A DNA stretch of 64,000 nt from Candidatus Oscillochloris fontis (GTDB taxonomy: Bacteria; Chloroflexota; Chloroflexia; Chloroflexales; Chloroflexaceae): NCBI RefSeq assembly GCF_004138135.1, contig NZ_RYFD01000003.1:124001-188000 (forward strand), read 5' to 3'. Made by a program: the position numbers and the translations under genes. Of the stretch, positions 24,398 through 32,415 are shown one piece after another. The notes under the pieces are model-generated. The model did no database searches. It was not told the origin of the DNA and saw nothing but the letters and a program-made list of their open reading frames with translations. Each line of letters starts with the position of its first letter. Positions within the stretch are counted from its first letter, which is position 1.

Positions 24398-24946
24398 ATG
24401 GTGCAACGCACTGAGGCGGAGAGCCGCGTAGCACTGAAGGATGGTCGAACCATCACAATCCGCCCACTGATGGATCAAGACCGTGTTGCGCTCATCAGTT
24501 TTGGCCTGGGCCTACCCAAAAATGATCTGCTCTACTTAGAGGATGACTTCCAAAACCCAGAGATTATCAGCCGGTTGATCAATGCCAACGCCGCTGAAAA
24601 CTGGCGCCAGATCGTCGCCGTGACCGACGACGATTCGATAGTGGCCTATACAGCGGCACTACGAATGCCCGGTTGGTCCTACCATGTGGCCAACGTGCGG
24701 CTGATCGTGGATCGCGCATGGCGTCGCAGTGGGTTAGGCATGGCGATGGCCCAAACGATTGTGGAGGTTGCGCGTGAGAATGGGGCAACCAAAGTGACCG
24801 TGGAGATGTTAGCGGCACAGACCGCCGGGCAAGCGATCTTTCGTCGCCTCGGATTTGTTGTCGAGGGCCAGTTGGCGCGCCATGCGATTGATCGCGATGG
24901 TAATCTGCACGACATTGTGCTGATGTCGGTGTTTGTGCGTACATAA
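24398..24946 (+). CDS. GNAT family N-acetyltransferase
   Basis: A 182-residue acetyltransferase. The acetyl-CoA-binding motif A is 'VANVRLIVDRAWRRSGLGMAMAQTIVEVARENGATKVTVEM', with R/QxxGxG/A as RRSGLGMA, and motif B is 'AGQAIFRRLGFVVEGQLARHAID'. The substrate is unknown; the profile resembles protein or amino-acid acetyltransferases that have an N-terminal 'LKDGRTITIRPLMDQDR'. GAGGG precedes ATG 24398. It is divergent from phaA and is followed by repeat DNA, so it is probably monocistronic. Confidence 0.85.
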   Translation: MVQRTEAESRVALKDGRTITIRPLMDQDRVALISFGLGLPKNDLLYLEDDFQNPEIISRLINANAAENWRQIVAVTDDDSIVAYTAALRMPGWSYHVANVRLIVDRAWRRSGLGMAMAQTIVEVARENGATKVTVEMLAAQTAGQAIFRRLGFVVEGQLARHAIDRDGNLHDIVLMSVFVRT

Positions 24947-24999
24947 TTCCCCCTCGTTCCCGCCTCCCCGCCATGCCCCCGCGTGCCCCTCCCAATTTT

Positions 25000-25034
25000 G
25001 GGGTTGTTTGACGGCTTCGCCGCCAAACAACCCC
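25000..25034. terminator. Hairpin after the acetyltransferase gene
   Basis: GGGGTTGTTTG-(A)CGGCTTCGCCG-CCAAACAACCCC: near-perfect stem with the same GGCTTCGCC core as family A elements, but separate from the complete copy that begins at 25043. Probably a solo element arm acting as a terminator. Confidence 0.6.
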
Positions 25035-25042
25035 ATACCCTA

Positions 25043-25194
25043 CAGGGCATGTGCAAAGTCCTGGGGGCTGCGCCCCAAACCCCAATTTTTGTTGTTTTTT
25101 GGCGGCTTCGCCGCCAAAAAACAACAAAAAAGATCTTCTGGGGCGGTGCAACCGCCCCAGAACCCCCACCGGAGGTGACTTTGCACATGCCCTG
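25043..25194 (+). mobile_element. Family A palindromic mobile element, complete, with 10-bp target duplication
   Basis: 152 bp with perfect 18-bp ends CAGGGCATGTGCAAAGTC (25043-25060) and complement (25177-25194). The ten bases CCATACCCTA flank it exactly on both sides (25033-25042 and 25195-25204). The interior carries GGCGGCTTCGCCGCC with AACAACAAAAA arms and GGGGCGGTGCAACCGCCCC. Close to the right end ACCGGAGGTGAC is followed by CACATGCCCTG, so the element carries a Shine-Dalgarno sequence and an ATG directed outward. Confidence 0.9.
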
Positions 25195-25229
25195 CCATAC
25201 CCTAGCGTGCGCAATACTCCATGGGGTGA

Positions 25230-26219
25230 TCAATCCCGTGCGATCATCACACAGTTACGGCCATTGTCTTTGGCCTGATAGAGCGCAGCATCGGCGCGCG
25301 CCAGTAGCCGATCCGGGCTATCCTGATGCTTCCGCATCTCTGCCACCCCAACACTGATCGTAACATGAAAACTGACCAACTCATTGGCGAAGAAGCGCAA
25401 ATGGGAAATATCACGGTTCAGACGTTCGGCCAGATCAACCGCCGCCCCTTCTGAGGTCATCGGCAAGATGCACAAAAACTCCTCGCCGCCGTAGCGCCCC
25501 AGATGATCAATCGCCCGAATGGAACGGCGCAATAACCCGGCACACTCGCGCAAGACCTGATCGCCCATAAGGTGGCCGTAACGATCATTCACCTGCTTAA
25601 AGTGATCAATATCTATCATCAAGACCGATACCTGCGACTGGTACCGCCGTACCCGATCAACCTCATTGCGCAAAATGAGCATAATACTGCGCCGGTTGAG
25701 TAAGCCGGTTAGATCATCAATCCGCGCCATCTGCTCACTATTGGCCAACGCCTCCTCCAACTCATGCTGCTTCTTCGCCAATTCATGGCTCGTCTTTTGC
25801 AGGCTGCGGGTAGTAGTGGCCAATTGGCTGGTGATCTGAATATACTCCTCGGCTGCATGTTGATCGAGCGGCGCGATCAACTCTGCCAAGAAGATATAGG
25901 TTCCCGGCTCAACCAACGCCAAAATTGTGCGATATGACTGCGGAATAGCCGTAGGAGATACACTCACGTTAAGCGTGACTGGCTCAGTCGGATGCCCAGA
26001 CTGAACCGTAGCCAAGAGCATATGAAAGCGCCGTCGGCTATTCGGTTCTAGCAACGCCAAGATTGTATTCATCTCAGGATGGGCAGCTAGAATCTGACGG
26101 AGGCGAGGGTTCGCTTCCATCACTCCGCCTTGTTCATCCAATAACGCGACCAATGCACTGGTCTGTTCTATTAGCAGGCGGGCACCAACCATAATCAGGC
26201 GCTCAACGGACTCATACAT
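25230..26219 (-). CDS. Diguanylate cyclase (GGDEF) with N-terminal sensor-like region
   Basis: A 329-residue soluble protein that should make cyclic di-GMP from two GTP. Residues 1 to about 115 look like a PAS-type sensory region, 118-150 form a coiled coil ('SLQKTSHELAKKQHELEEALANSEQ'), and about 155-325 are the GGDEF domain with DDLTGLLNRRS and the active-site RYGGEEFLCI. The inhibitory I-site RxxD is present as RAID, five residues before GGEEF, so product inhibition is likely. It lies 49 bases downstream of the B12-binding sensor gene in the same direction, suggesting a joint signalling unit. Confidence 0.9.
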   Translation of the reverse strand: MYESVERLIMVGARLLIEQTSALVALLDEQGGVMEANPRLRQILAAHPEMNTILALLEPNSRRRFHMLLATVQSGHPTEPVTLNVSVSPTAIPQSYRTILALVEPGTYIFLAELIAPLDQHAAEEYIQITSQLATTTRSLQKTSHELAKKQHELEEALANSEQMARIDDLTGLLNRRSIMLILRNEVDRVRRYQSQVSVLMIDIDHFKQVNDRYGHLMGDQVLRECAGLLRRSIRAIDHLGRYGGEEFLCILPMTSEGAAVDLAERLNRDISHLRFFANELVSFHVTISVGVAEMRKHQDSPDRLLARADAALYQAKDNGRNCVMIARD

Positions 26220-26268
26220 ACGGACGAGTGAGCCTTACCTTGAAGGCGCAGACATGAGTATCTGCATC

Positions 26269-27384
26269 CTAGTGCGTGTCTCCTGAGGAATGGATCCGTT
26301 CAATATAGCGCAATCCCTCACTTGCGCTACTTGCAAACCAATCAGCCCCAACATGCTGCCACAGTTCTGGCCCGGCAAGGTAGGCTTGGCCACCAACCAG
26401 AATAGTGGGCTTGGGATCAAGTTGGGCGGATCGAATATCAACTATCAGTTCTGTCACTGCGGGCAGGCTGGTGGGCAGCGTGGTTGAGATACAGATCACC
26501 TGCGCCTTGGTCTGAGCTAGAAGATCAACAATGGTGTCACTCGGTGTATTCGCACCAGTATAGTAGGTATCCCAACCATTCAATTCGAGAATATCGGCCA
26601 GAATCCGCGCCCCAACTTCATGCAGTTCCCCCGGCGAGGCGGTGACGATCACGCGGCCCTTGTCGCGGGGTTTATCCAAAATCTGCGGGTAGTAGTAGGC
26701 CATCACGCGCTGGGTGATCGCTGTCGCCAGATGCTCTTGGCCAACACTAATCTCCCCCTGCGCCCAGAGTTGCCCCACTTCATACATCGCCTGACGAATC
26801 ACACACTCCCACCATGTCGCGATCTCATCGGGGCCATGGATATAGGCCGCCGCCGCATCTAGCGCCGCACGTGCATCAGGCGCTAACAACGCATTGAGGT
26901 AGTTCTGGATGTGGGTCTGGAGGATGGCCGCATGTTCGGAGGTATCCATGGCTTCCACAACTTCTTGGATCAAAGCATGGTGATATTCGTGTAAGCAGGT
27001 ATAGACATCCATAATTGGGGCCGCAAGATCTGGCGCTAGATAGCGCTCAACCGCTGCCCGCCAAATCGTAAGATCGACCGGAAATGCACGCGGAATGGCG
27101 CCACGCATCTGGTAGGTGCGATAGACCCAGGTGAACATGGTCGCCAGCGCATCGGCGTCGGCATGCTCAAAATGCTCGGCCATATAGCGCGCATGCTCCG
27201 CATGGGTTCGGTAGATCATCTCTAGCGAGAGGAGATCAAAGGGCGGGCTAAGCTGTGCCTGCGCAGCGACCTGTTCATTTGCATACGCGATCATCTGCGG
27301 CGCATACTCCCGATAGGCCGCACCCGCAGCACTATCAACGGCTGCGAGGGCGGTAGCCAGATCTTGCGTCACGAGGTGTGCCAT
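26269..27384 (-). CDS. Cobalamin (B12)-binding sensor protein
   Basis: A 371-residue protein with an N-terminal all-helical region (about 10-150, possibly RsbR-N/globin-like), a helical B12-binding cap (about 150-235) and a C-terminal Rossmann-type B12-binding domain ('RVIVTASPGELHEVGARILADILELNGWDTYYTGAN...'). The GELHEVG motif holds the histidine of the DxHxxG cobalamin signature with glutamate for aspartate; 'TTLPTSLPAVTELI' and ILVGGQAY complete the site. No DNA-binding MerR domain is seen, unlike CarH. With the downstream diguanylate cyclase it may pass a light, redox or cobalamin signal to cyclic di-GMP. The start is ATG 27384; in-frame codons further upstream are not supported. Confidence 0.85.
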   Translation of the reverse strand: MAHLVTQDLATALAAVDSAAGAAYREYAPQMIAYANEQVAAQAQLSPPFDLLSLEMIYRTHAEHARYMAEHFEHADADALATMFTWVYRTYQMRGAIPRAFPVDLTIWRAAVERYLAPDLAAPIMDVYTCLHEYHHALIQEVVEAMDTSEHAAILQTHIQNYLNALLAPDARAALDAAAAYIHGPDEIATWWECVIRQAMYEVGQLWAQGEISVGQEHLATAITQRVMAYYYPQILDKPRDKGRVIVTASPGELHEVGARILADILELNGWDTYYTGANTPSDTIVDLLAQTKAQVICISTTLPTSLPAVTELIVDIRSAQLDPKPTILVGGQAYLAGPELWQHVGADWFASSASEGLRYIERIHSSGDTH

Positions 27385-27461
27385 CGCTTCTGACCTTTCT
27401 AGACTGGGAAATGTTTTTCGAGGACATTTCCATGCGGTATCATGCAAGGGTCTATACTGTA

Positions 27462-28790
27462 TCACTTGGTTGGTAATTGTGCATGGATGATACGCAAGCC
27501 CTCTCTGATCCAGGGATCATCAGCTTCACTATAGTAGATCCAATCCTGGCTCAATAAGAGATCGGGTTGAACGCCTACCCCCTCCAGGTTACTCCCATCA
27601 CGCAGATGAAAGCCCTCTTGCGCCACCCACAGCCGCGCCCCGCCGGTGAGGTCGTAGGAGTAGATGGTTTCGGTGTTCCCCGCCGAAGGAAGCCCGATCA
27701 CGGTCGCATTGGCCTCAGACTGTAGGATTGCCGCCAGAAGTTCGGCATAGGAGGCCGTGCCCTGATCAATCAAGACGACCAAAGGGATGTCGCTCAGATT
27801 GGGTTGGATGGGAGTCCTGATCTCCAAGGGAATCGTCCCCTGACGATTAAAGAAGTCCCCGACATGCCCCTGGACAAAGTGGCCCAGAATACCGACCAGA
27901 ACATCACGCCAACCACCCGGATTACGCCGCAGATCAATGATCAGGCCATGCAACGGCGCTTCGCTGGTGAGTTCGCTCAGAGCCTGGGTGGTCAGATTGG
28001 CCATATCATTCACCCAGAGGGTCGTAATTGCCAGATATCCCACGCCCCCCGGAAGCATGTACGCCTCCGGCATGATGCGGCCCTCGATCACCCGTCGGGT
28101 GAGCACCATATCGCGGCTCTCTTCGCCGGGGCGCACCACGGTGATGCGTACCTTGCTCCCGGCGGGGCCTTCAATACTCGCTTGGGTATAGAAGACGCCA
28201 TCCACCGCGACAATGCGATCCCGCACCTCAAGTCCGGCGCGATCCGCCGGACTATCGGGGAAGACATGCTGGATCAAGAGTGAATCGGGTAGGGGCAGGG
28301 CAATCACGCCAATTCCTACCTGTTCTTCGCGCCCACTACTGAGTACGTCTTCGCGTTGCGCCGCGTTGGGTGCCAGAACCCGCGAGTGGTTGTCATCTAG
28401 TCGCCCGACCATCTCACTCAACAAGCGGTAGAACGCTTCGTCACTCTGGGCATACTCAATCTGTTGGGCATATTCTTCGCGCAGTGCATCCCAGTTCAGG
28501 CCATGAAAATCGGCATATAAATAATGCTCATTCACTGTCGTCCAAACTTCGGCAAGGATCTGTTGGCGCAGGCTGAGTGGCAGGCTGGTGGGGGTTAGTA
28601 ACGGGGTGGCGGTCAGCGTTGGCTCTGGCGATGGAGTAAGCGTAGGCAGAACAACAACCGCCACCGGGGTGGCGGTAGAAGATGAGGCAGGAACCACGAT
28701 CTGGCTATTACAACCCACAACAAGCAGTGAGAGGGCAGCCACGATGGTGCCATAGAAGAAGAATGGTGTGAGTGAGCGGGCAAAAAACAT
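27462..28790 (-). CDS. S41-family (C-terminal processing-like) protease, lipoprotein with PDZ domain
   Basis: A 442-residue secreted lipoprotein: signal peptide with lipobox LVVGC (C27), Thr/Pro-rich linker (about 30-65), N-terminal helical domain, PDZ domain (about 160-240, 'IGVIALPLPDSLLIQHVFPDSPADRAGLEVRDRIVAVDG') and an S41 core ('GLIIDLRRNPGGWRDVLVGILGHFV', 'VVLIDQGTASYAELLAAIL'). The nucleophile is the serine in GTASYAEL. The lysine usual in CtpA (TFGKG) is replaced; the segment reads GLPSAGNTETI. It could use another base, as in tricorn-type members, or be inactive. It starts 22 bases after the PBP gene and is probably cotranscribed with it, which fits a role in wall or envelope protein turnover. 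Confidence 0.85.
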   Translation of the reverse strand: MFFARSLTPFFFYGTIVAALSLLVVGCNSQIVVPASSSTATPVAVVVLPTLTPSPEPTLTATPLLTPTSLPLSLRQQILAEVWTTVNEHYLYADFHGLNWDALREEYAQQIEYAQSDEAFYRLLSEMVGRLDDNHSRVLAPNAAQREDVLSSGREEQVGIGVIALPLPDSLLIQHVFPDSPADRAGLEVRDRIVAVDGVFYTQASIEGPAGSKVRITVVRPGEESRDMVLTRRVIEGRIMPEAYMLPGGVGYLAITTLWVNDMANLTTQALSELTSEAPLHGLIIDLRRNPGGWRDVLVGILGHFVQGHVGDFFNRQGTIPLEIRTPIQPNLSDIPLVVLIDQGTASYAELLAAILQSEANATVIGLPSAGNTETIYSYDLTGGARLWVAQEGFHLRDGSNLEGVGVQPDLLLSQDWIYYSEADDPWIREGLRIIHAQLPTK

Positions 28791-28812
28791 CTTCTTCAAC
28801 CTACTGTTCCGA

Positions 28813-30531
28813 TCATTCAGTGGCGAATGCCGCCGCCAGCACCTCACCTGCAAGGCGAGCACCCACACTGCTGCCCTCGCCACCACTCTCAACCATCACG
28901 ACTACGGCGTAGCGCGGCTGATCGAGCGGAGCGAGTGCGATGAACCACGCATGCGGAACCGCACCCGGTATATGTTCGGCGGTTCCCGACTTTCCGCCCA
29001 CAGCAATCCCCGGCAGGTACTCGCTGATCACGCGCCCAAAACCGTAGCTCCCCACCGCCGCCATATTGTTGCGCATCGTCTGAGCGATCAACGCCGAGGT
29101 GGCGCGCCGAATGGGGCGTGGGGTCTGTTCCACGATCAGGCTGCCATCGGGGCGGGTGATCTTCTGCACAATGTAGGGGCGCATCAGGATACCCTCGTTG
29201 CCGATGGCGGCGGTCATCATGGCCATCTGGAGCGGGGTGACGAGGAGTTGGCCCTGACCATAGCCGGTGTCGGCCATGCCACGGGGCAGGTTGAGAAAGC
29301 CCGGATCGACATAGAGCAGGCTGGTGGCGGTGGGCAGATCGGTAAATTCACCATAGGTGCTATTGGCACGTTGGGGTGAGAAGATGTCGAACTGGCGCGC
29401 AGTCTCCGCAAAGAGATCGGGGCCGAGCCGCGTGGCATACTGAGCAAAGGCGGTGTTACACGAGTAAGCATAGACCTTTTCGAGATTCGAGGGATCACCA
29501 GTGAGTGCGGCAAGATTATCAACCGCATTCACCACCGGCGGCGCGGTCGGGTCGGGACGATACTCCTGGGGGCAGGTGATGGTGTCGGGTTGGCCCACAC
29601 CCGAATGGGTCAGCGCAGCCATTGCCGTAAGGGTCTTAAAGATCGAGCCGGGTGGGTAGAGACCCTGGGTGGGGCGGTTGAGCAGCGGCTGCCCAGCGCT
29701 ATCGGCAATGATCTGCGCCCAGTAGGCACCCACCCGCGCATTCTCGGTGTCCCAACTCTCGGCACTAGGGTCAAAACTGAGGCCACGCGGATCAAAACCG
29801 GGCTGCGAGACCATCGCCAGCACCGCGCCGGTTCGCGGATCGAGGACAACTATCGATCCGGCGCGCCCAGCCAAGGCTTGGGCGGCCCGCGCTTGCAACT
29901 CAGCATTGATTGTGAGCACAAGGGTGTTGCCGCGCCGCTCACCGCCCACAAACTGCTCCTGAAGGCGCTGGATTTCGTTGCCACGCTCACCCGTCAGGTA
30001 GGCCGAATAGGTCGCTTCGAGGCCGCTCTGGCCGTAGCGGGTGCTAAAGAAACCCAAGATGTTACTGAATGCGGCGGGATCATAGCGATCAGCCAGCGGG
30101 TAGGTGCGGCGCGCAAAGCCATTCACCGACTGGCTATCGGCGAGGATGACTCCGTGGCGATCCACGATCTGGCCACGCAAGACGCGCTGCGAAGCTAAGA
30201 CCGGGCGCACATTACTGGTGGTGCTGCCATCCGGCCCGACCGCGACATAGTTGTAGATCGCGTCAGCTTTGACAAACTGCTGACGTAACAGTTGCAGGCT
30301 GAGCAGCCCAAAGCCGAGCAGAATGATCAAGCCCACATGATAGACCGTCCGGGCAAGCCCCGCTGGTGGCGCGGGGTAGGCCAGCCACCCAGCGAGGCCC
30401 AGCAGCGGTGCCGCGAGCCAGAGACAGATCAGCCAGCGGGTATCAGCATCAACCGGCTGGATGATCCCGTAGCTGAGGAGCGCGAGCGCCACGACCAAGA
30501 GCCCTGTGCGTATGATCGGTTGTTGGCCCAT
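28813..30531 (-). CDS. Penicillin-binding protein, transpeptidase (PbpA/FtsI-like class B)
   Basis: A 572-residue class B PBP that cross-links peptidoglycan stems. It has three N-terminal hydrophobic segments (about 9-27, 33-53, 63-85), a dimerisation domain, and a transpeptidase domain with SIFK (S296, K299), SCN (S357-N359) and KSGTAEH (K514-G516). The extra membrane helices before the catalytic part are more than in standard single-pass FtsI. No FtsW/RodA is next to it; instead an S41 protease follows. Two AT-rich -10-like sequences (complement of ATTATA at 30575 and 30590) lie upstream. Confidence 0.92.
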   Translation of the reverse strand: MGQQPIIRTGLLVVALALLSYGIIQPVDADTRWLICLWLAAPLLGLAGWLAYPAPPAGLARTVYHVGLIILLGFGLLSLQLLRQQFVKADAIYNYVAVGPDGSTTSNVRPVLASQRVLRGQIVDRHGVILADSQSVNGFARRTYPLADRYDPAAFSNILGFFSTRYGQSGLEATYSAYLTGERGNEIQRLQEQFVGGERRGNTLVLTINAELQARAAQALAGRAGSIVVLDPRTGAVLAMVSQPGFDPRGLSFDPSAESWDTENARVGAYWAQIIADSAGQPLLNRPTQGLYPPGSIFKTLTAMAALTHSGVGQPDTITCPQEYRPDPTAPPVVNAVDNLAALTGDPSNLEKVYAYSCNTAFAQYATRLGPDLFAETARQFDIFSPQRANSTYGEFTDLPTATSLLYVDPGFLNLPRGMADTGYGQGQLLVTPLQMAMMTAAIGNEGILMRPYIVQKITRPDGSLIVEQTPRPIRRATSALIAQTMRNNMAAVGSYGFGRVISEYLPGIAVGGKSGTAEHIPGAVPHAWFIALAPLDQPRYAVVVMVESGGEGSSVGARLAGEVLAAAFATE

Positions 30532-30647
30532 AGATCAGGTCTGCACTTTCCCATACCATGCCATAAATAAGAAGATTATACTATACGTCATTATAGAAAC
30601 AGAGGATGCGCAAGGTTCGGTACCAGTTCATACCCCATTCGGGCCTA

Positions 30648-30656
30648 TGGTACAAT
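30648..30656 (+). promoter_or_regulatory. Extended -10 element of ccmA, eight bases before the start codon
   Basis: TGGTACAAT with its last base at 30656; the ccmA ATG is at 30665. A start of transcription at the usual distance would fall on or next to the ATG, implying a leaderless mRNA. No Shine-Dalgarno is visible. Confidence 0.55.
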
Positions 30657-30664
30657 CCCCCACC

Positions 30665-31288
30665 ATGGAGATCAGCCTACAGGTCGAGAACCTTGCCGCC
30701 AGCTACGGCCCGCGCACCGTCTTTGCGCAGGTCAATGTGCGGGTCGAACGTGGTGAAGTGCTGGTGGTCAGCGGTGCCAATGGAAGCGGCAAGAGCACCT
30801 TCCTGCGCCTCCTCGCCGGGTTGCAGGCACCCACAGCGGGGAGTGCCAGCTACCACTACGCCGGGGCCATCTGGGAGCCGCGCACGGCAAACCACCTCAT
30901 CGGTTGGGTTGCGCCGGATCTTGCACTCTACCGCGAGCTTAGCGCCCGCGAGAACCTGCGTTTCTTCGCCAAGGTACGCCGGGTGCCGATTGATGATGCC
31001 GCAATAGACGCCCTGTTGGACGAACTTGGCTTGGGGGGGCGCGGCGATGACCGCCTCGCCGCCTACTCCTCCGGCATGGCCCACCGCCTACGCTACGCCT
31101 ACGCCCTGCTGCATCGCCCACCGGTGCTGCTGCTCGACGAACCCACGGTAACACTCGATACCCGTGGCGCTGAAGTGGTTGATCGGGTGATCGCCCGCCA
31201 ACGCCAACACGGTCTGGTCGTGGTAGCTACCAACGACCCGCGTGAACTGCGCTATGCCGATCTGCTGCTCCAGTTCGGTCAATCCTGA
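30665..31288 (+). CDS. ccmA: Heme exporter ATP-binding subunit CcmA
   Basis: A 207-residue ABC ATPase with Walker A GANGSGKSTFL, a Q-loop region 'WVAPDLALYRELSARENLRFFAKV', signature YSSGMAHRLRYA, Walker B VLLLDEPTVTLD and the H-loop replaced by 'VVVATNDPRELRYAD' as in CcmA proteins. It drives transfer of heme by the CcmABCD complex for c-type cytochrome maturation (system I). ATG 30665 lies just behind an extended -10 box. The following ccmB and, 3.3 kb on, ccmCDEF fix the assignment. Confidence 0.9.
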   Translation: MEISLQVENLAASYGPRTVFAQVNVRVERGEVLVVSGANGSGKSTFLRLLAGLQAPTAGSASYHYAGAIWEPRTANHLIGWVAPDLALYRELSARENLRFFAKVRRVPIDDAAIDALLDELGLGGRGDDRLAAYSSGMAHRLRYAYALLHRPPVLLLDEPTVTLDTRGAEVVDRVIARQRQHGLVVVATNDPRELRYADLLLQFGQS

Positions 31289-31345
31289 TGATATTCACTC
31301 GGCGCTACTCCGCAGGGAGTGGCGCTGCAAGAGGCACTCAGCACT

Positions 31346-32056
31346 ATGCAGCAACCCACCGCGATCCGCCTTCCTGCGCTTCTGGCTGCCGCATGGGCTA
31401 TCTTCATCAAGGATCTGCGCAGCGAATTGCGCACCCGTTATGCCATCAACGCCCTGGTGCTGTTTGCGGCGAGCGCGGCTGTCGCGGTCAGTTTGGGGGT
31501 CGGCTTCATTGGAGTACGCCGCAGCGCCGAATACCTGCTCATCCAATCAACACTGCTCTGGATCGCACTACTCTTCGCCGCGCTCAACGGCCTCTCACGC
31601 GGCTTTGTCTACGAGGAAGAGACACGCACGATTGCCGCCTTGCGCCTAGCTGCACCACCCATCGCCGTCTATCTGGGCAAATTCCTCTTCAACCTCGCCC
31701 TACTGGTGCTGCTCGATACCGTCACATGTCTACTCTTCATCGTCATGGTACGGGTTGAGGTTGGCAGCCCACTCGCCTTCATCCTCGTACTTGCCGCCGG
31801 TGGCCTCTGTTTGGCAACCGCAACCACCATCCTGGCCGCGATCATCGCCCGCGCTAGCTTCAAAAGCGCCCTCTTTGCGGTCCTCGCCTTCCCCCTGCTT
31901 GTCCCCCCGCTCATCATCGCCATCCAATCAACCGCCCTGACCCTCGATAATAATGCTTTGGCGTTAGCACTGCCGGGTATTCGTACCCTGATCGCCTATG
32001 CCGTGGCAACCTTTGTCGCCTCACTGATGCTCTTCCGTTTTGTGTGGGAAGCGTAA
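31346..32056 (+). CDS. ccmB: Heme exporter membrane subunit CcmB
   Basis: A 236-residue protein with six predicted membrane helices and the CcmB features 'FIKDLRSELRTRYAINALVLFA', 'SRGFVYEEETRTIAALRL' and 'FPLLVPPLIIA'. It forms the permease of the CcmAB transporter. The start is set at ATG 31346; an in-frame GTG at 31319 would add nine residues but its Shine-Dalgarno is too close. It follows ccmA by 57 bases. The gene is followed by an AT-rich 359-base intergenic region. Confidence 0.9.
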   Translation: MQQPTAIRLPALLAAAWAIFIKDLRSELRTRYAINALVLFAASAAVAVSLGVGFIGVRRSAEYLLIQSTLLWIALLFAALNGLSRGFVYEEETRTIAALRLAAPPIAVYLGKFLFNLALLVLLDTVTCLLFIVMVRVEVGSPLAFILVLAAGGLCLATATTILAAIIARASFKSALFAVLAFPLLVPPLIIAIQSTALTLDNNALALALPGIRTLIAYAVATFVASLMLFRFVWEA

Positions 32057-32415
32057 CGATTTTTCTCCACCTAACATTTTGTTTCACCTCCACGATTTTC
32101 ACCTAATATCTTGTTTTTGTGAGACAAACAACGAATAATACACCCAGAAAGGCGATTTGACAAGCTTTTTGTTGCGATTTCTTAATCATCGTTAACAAAA
32201 ACCTACTTGTCATGGTTCTCATTTTGTATTAAGGTGTGTGTACATAACACTTAAATCTCATAATCATACGTACAAGTTATCAATACAAGGGAACTGCGCA
32301 CAGCTCCCTTCTGTTTTCGTTTGTCTTTGAGTGGCACACCCCGCCGTATTCTGACAGTGGCTCTGGAACCCCGGAGCAGATCCGCCGGTTCTGAACCGTA
32401 TAAAAGGAGAGATGC
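32057..32415. other. AT-rich intergenic region with imperfect direct repeats and candidate promoter
   Basis: No coding potential. Two imperfect direct repeats, CGATTTTTCTCCACCTAACA... (32057-32084) and CGATTTTCACCTAATATCTT... (32093-32118), lie behind ccmB. Base composition from 32057 to about 32290 is far more AT-rich than the surroundings. The last 100 bases resume normal composition and end with a good ribosome binding site (AAAGGAGA) for the cytochrome gene. Confidence 0.6.
32157..32185 (+). promoter_or_regulatory. Candidate promoter for the cytochrome c genes
   Basis: TTGACA (32157-32162), 17 bases, TCTTAA (32180-32185). The -35 is perfect, the -10 weak. It would give a leader of about 225 bases. 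Confidence 0.4.
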
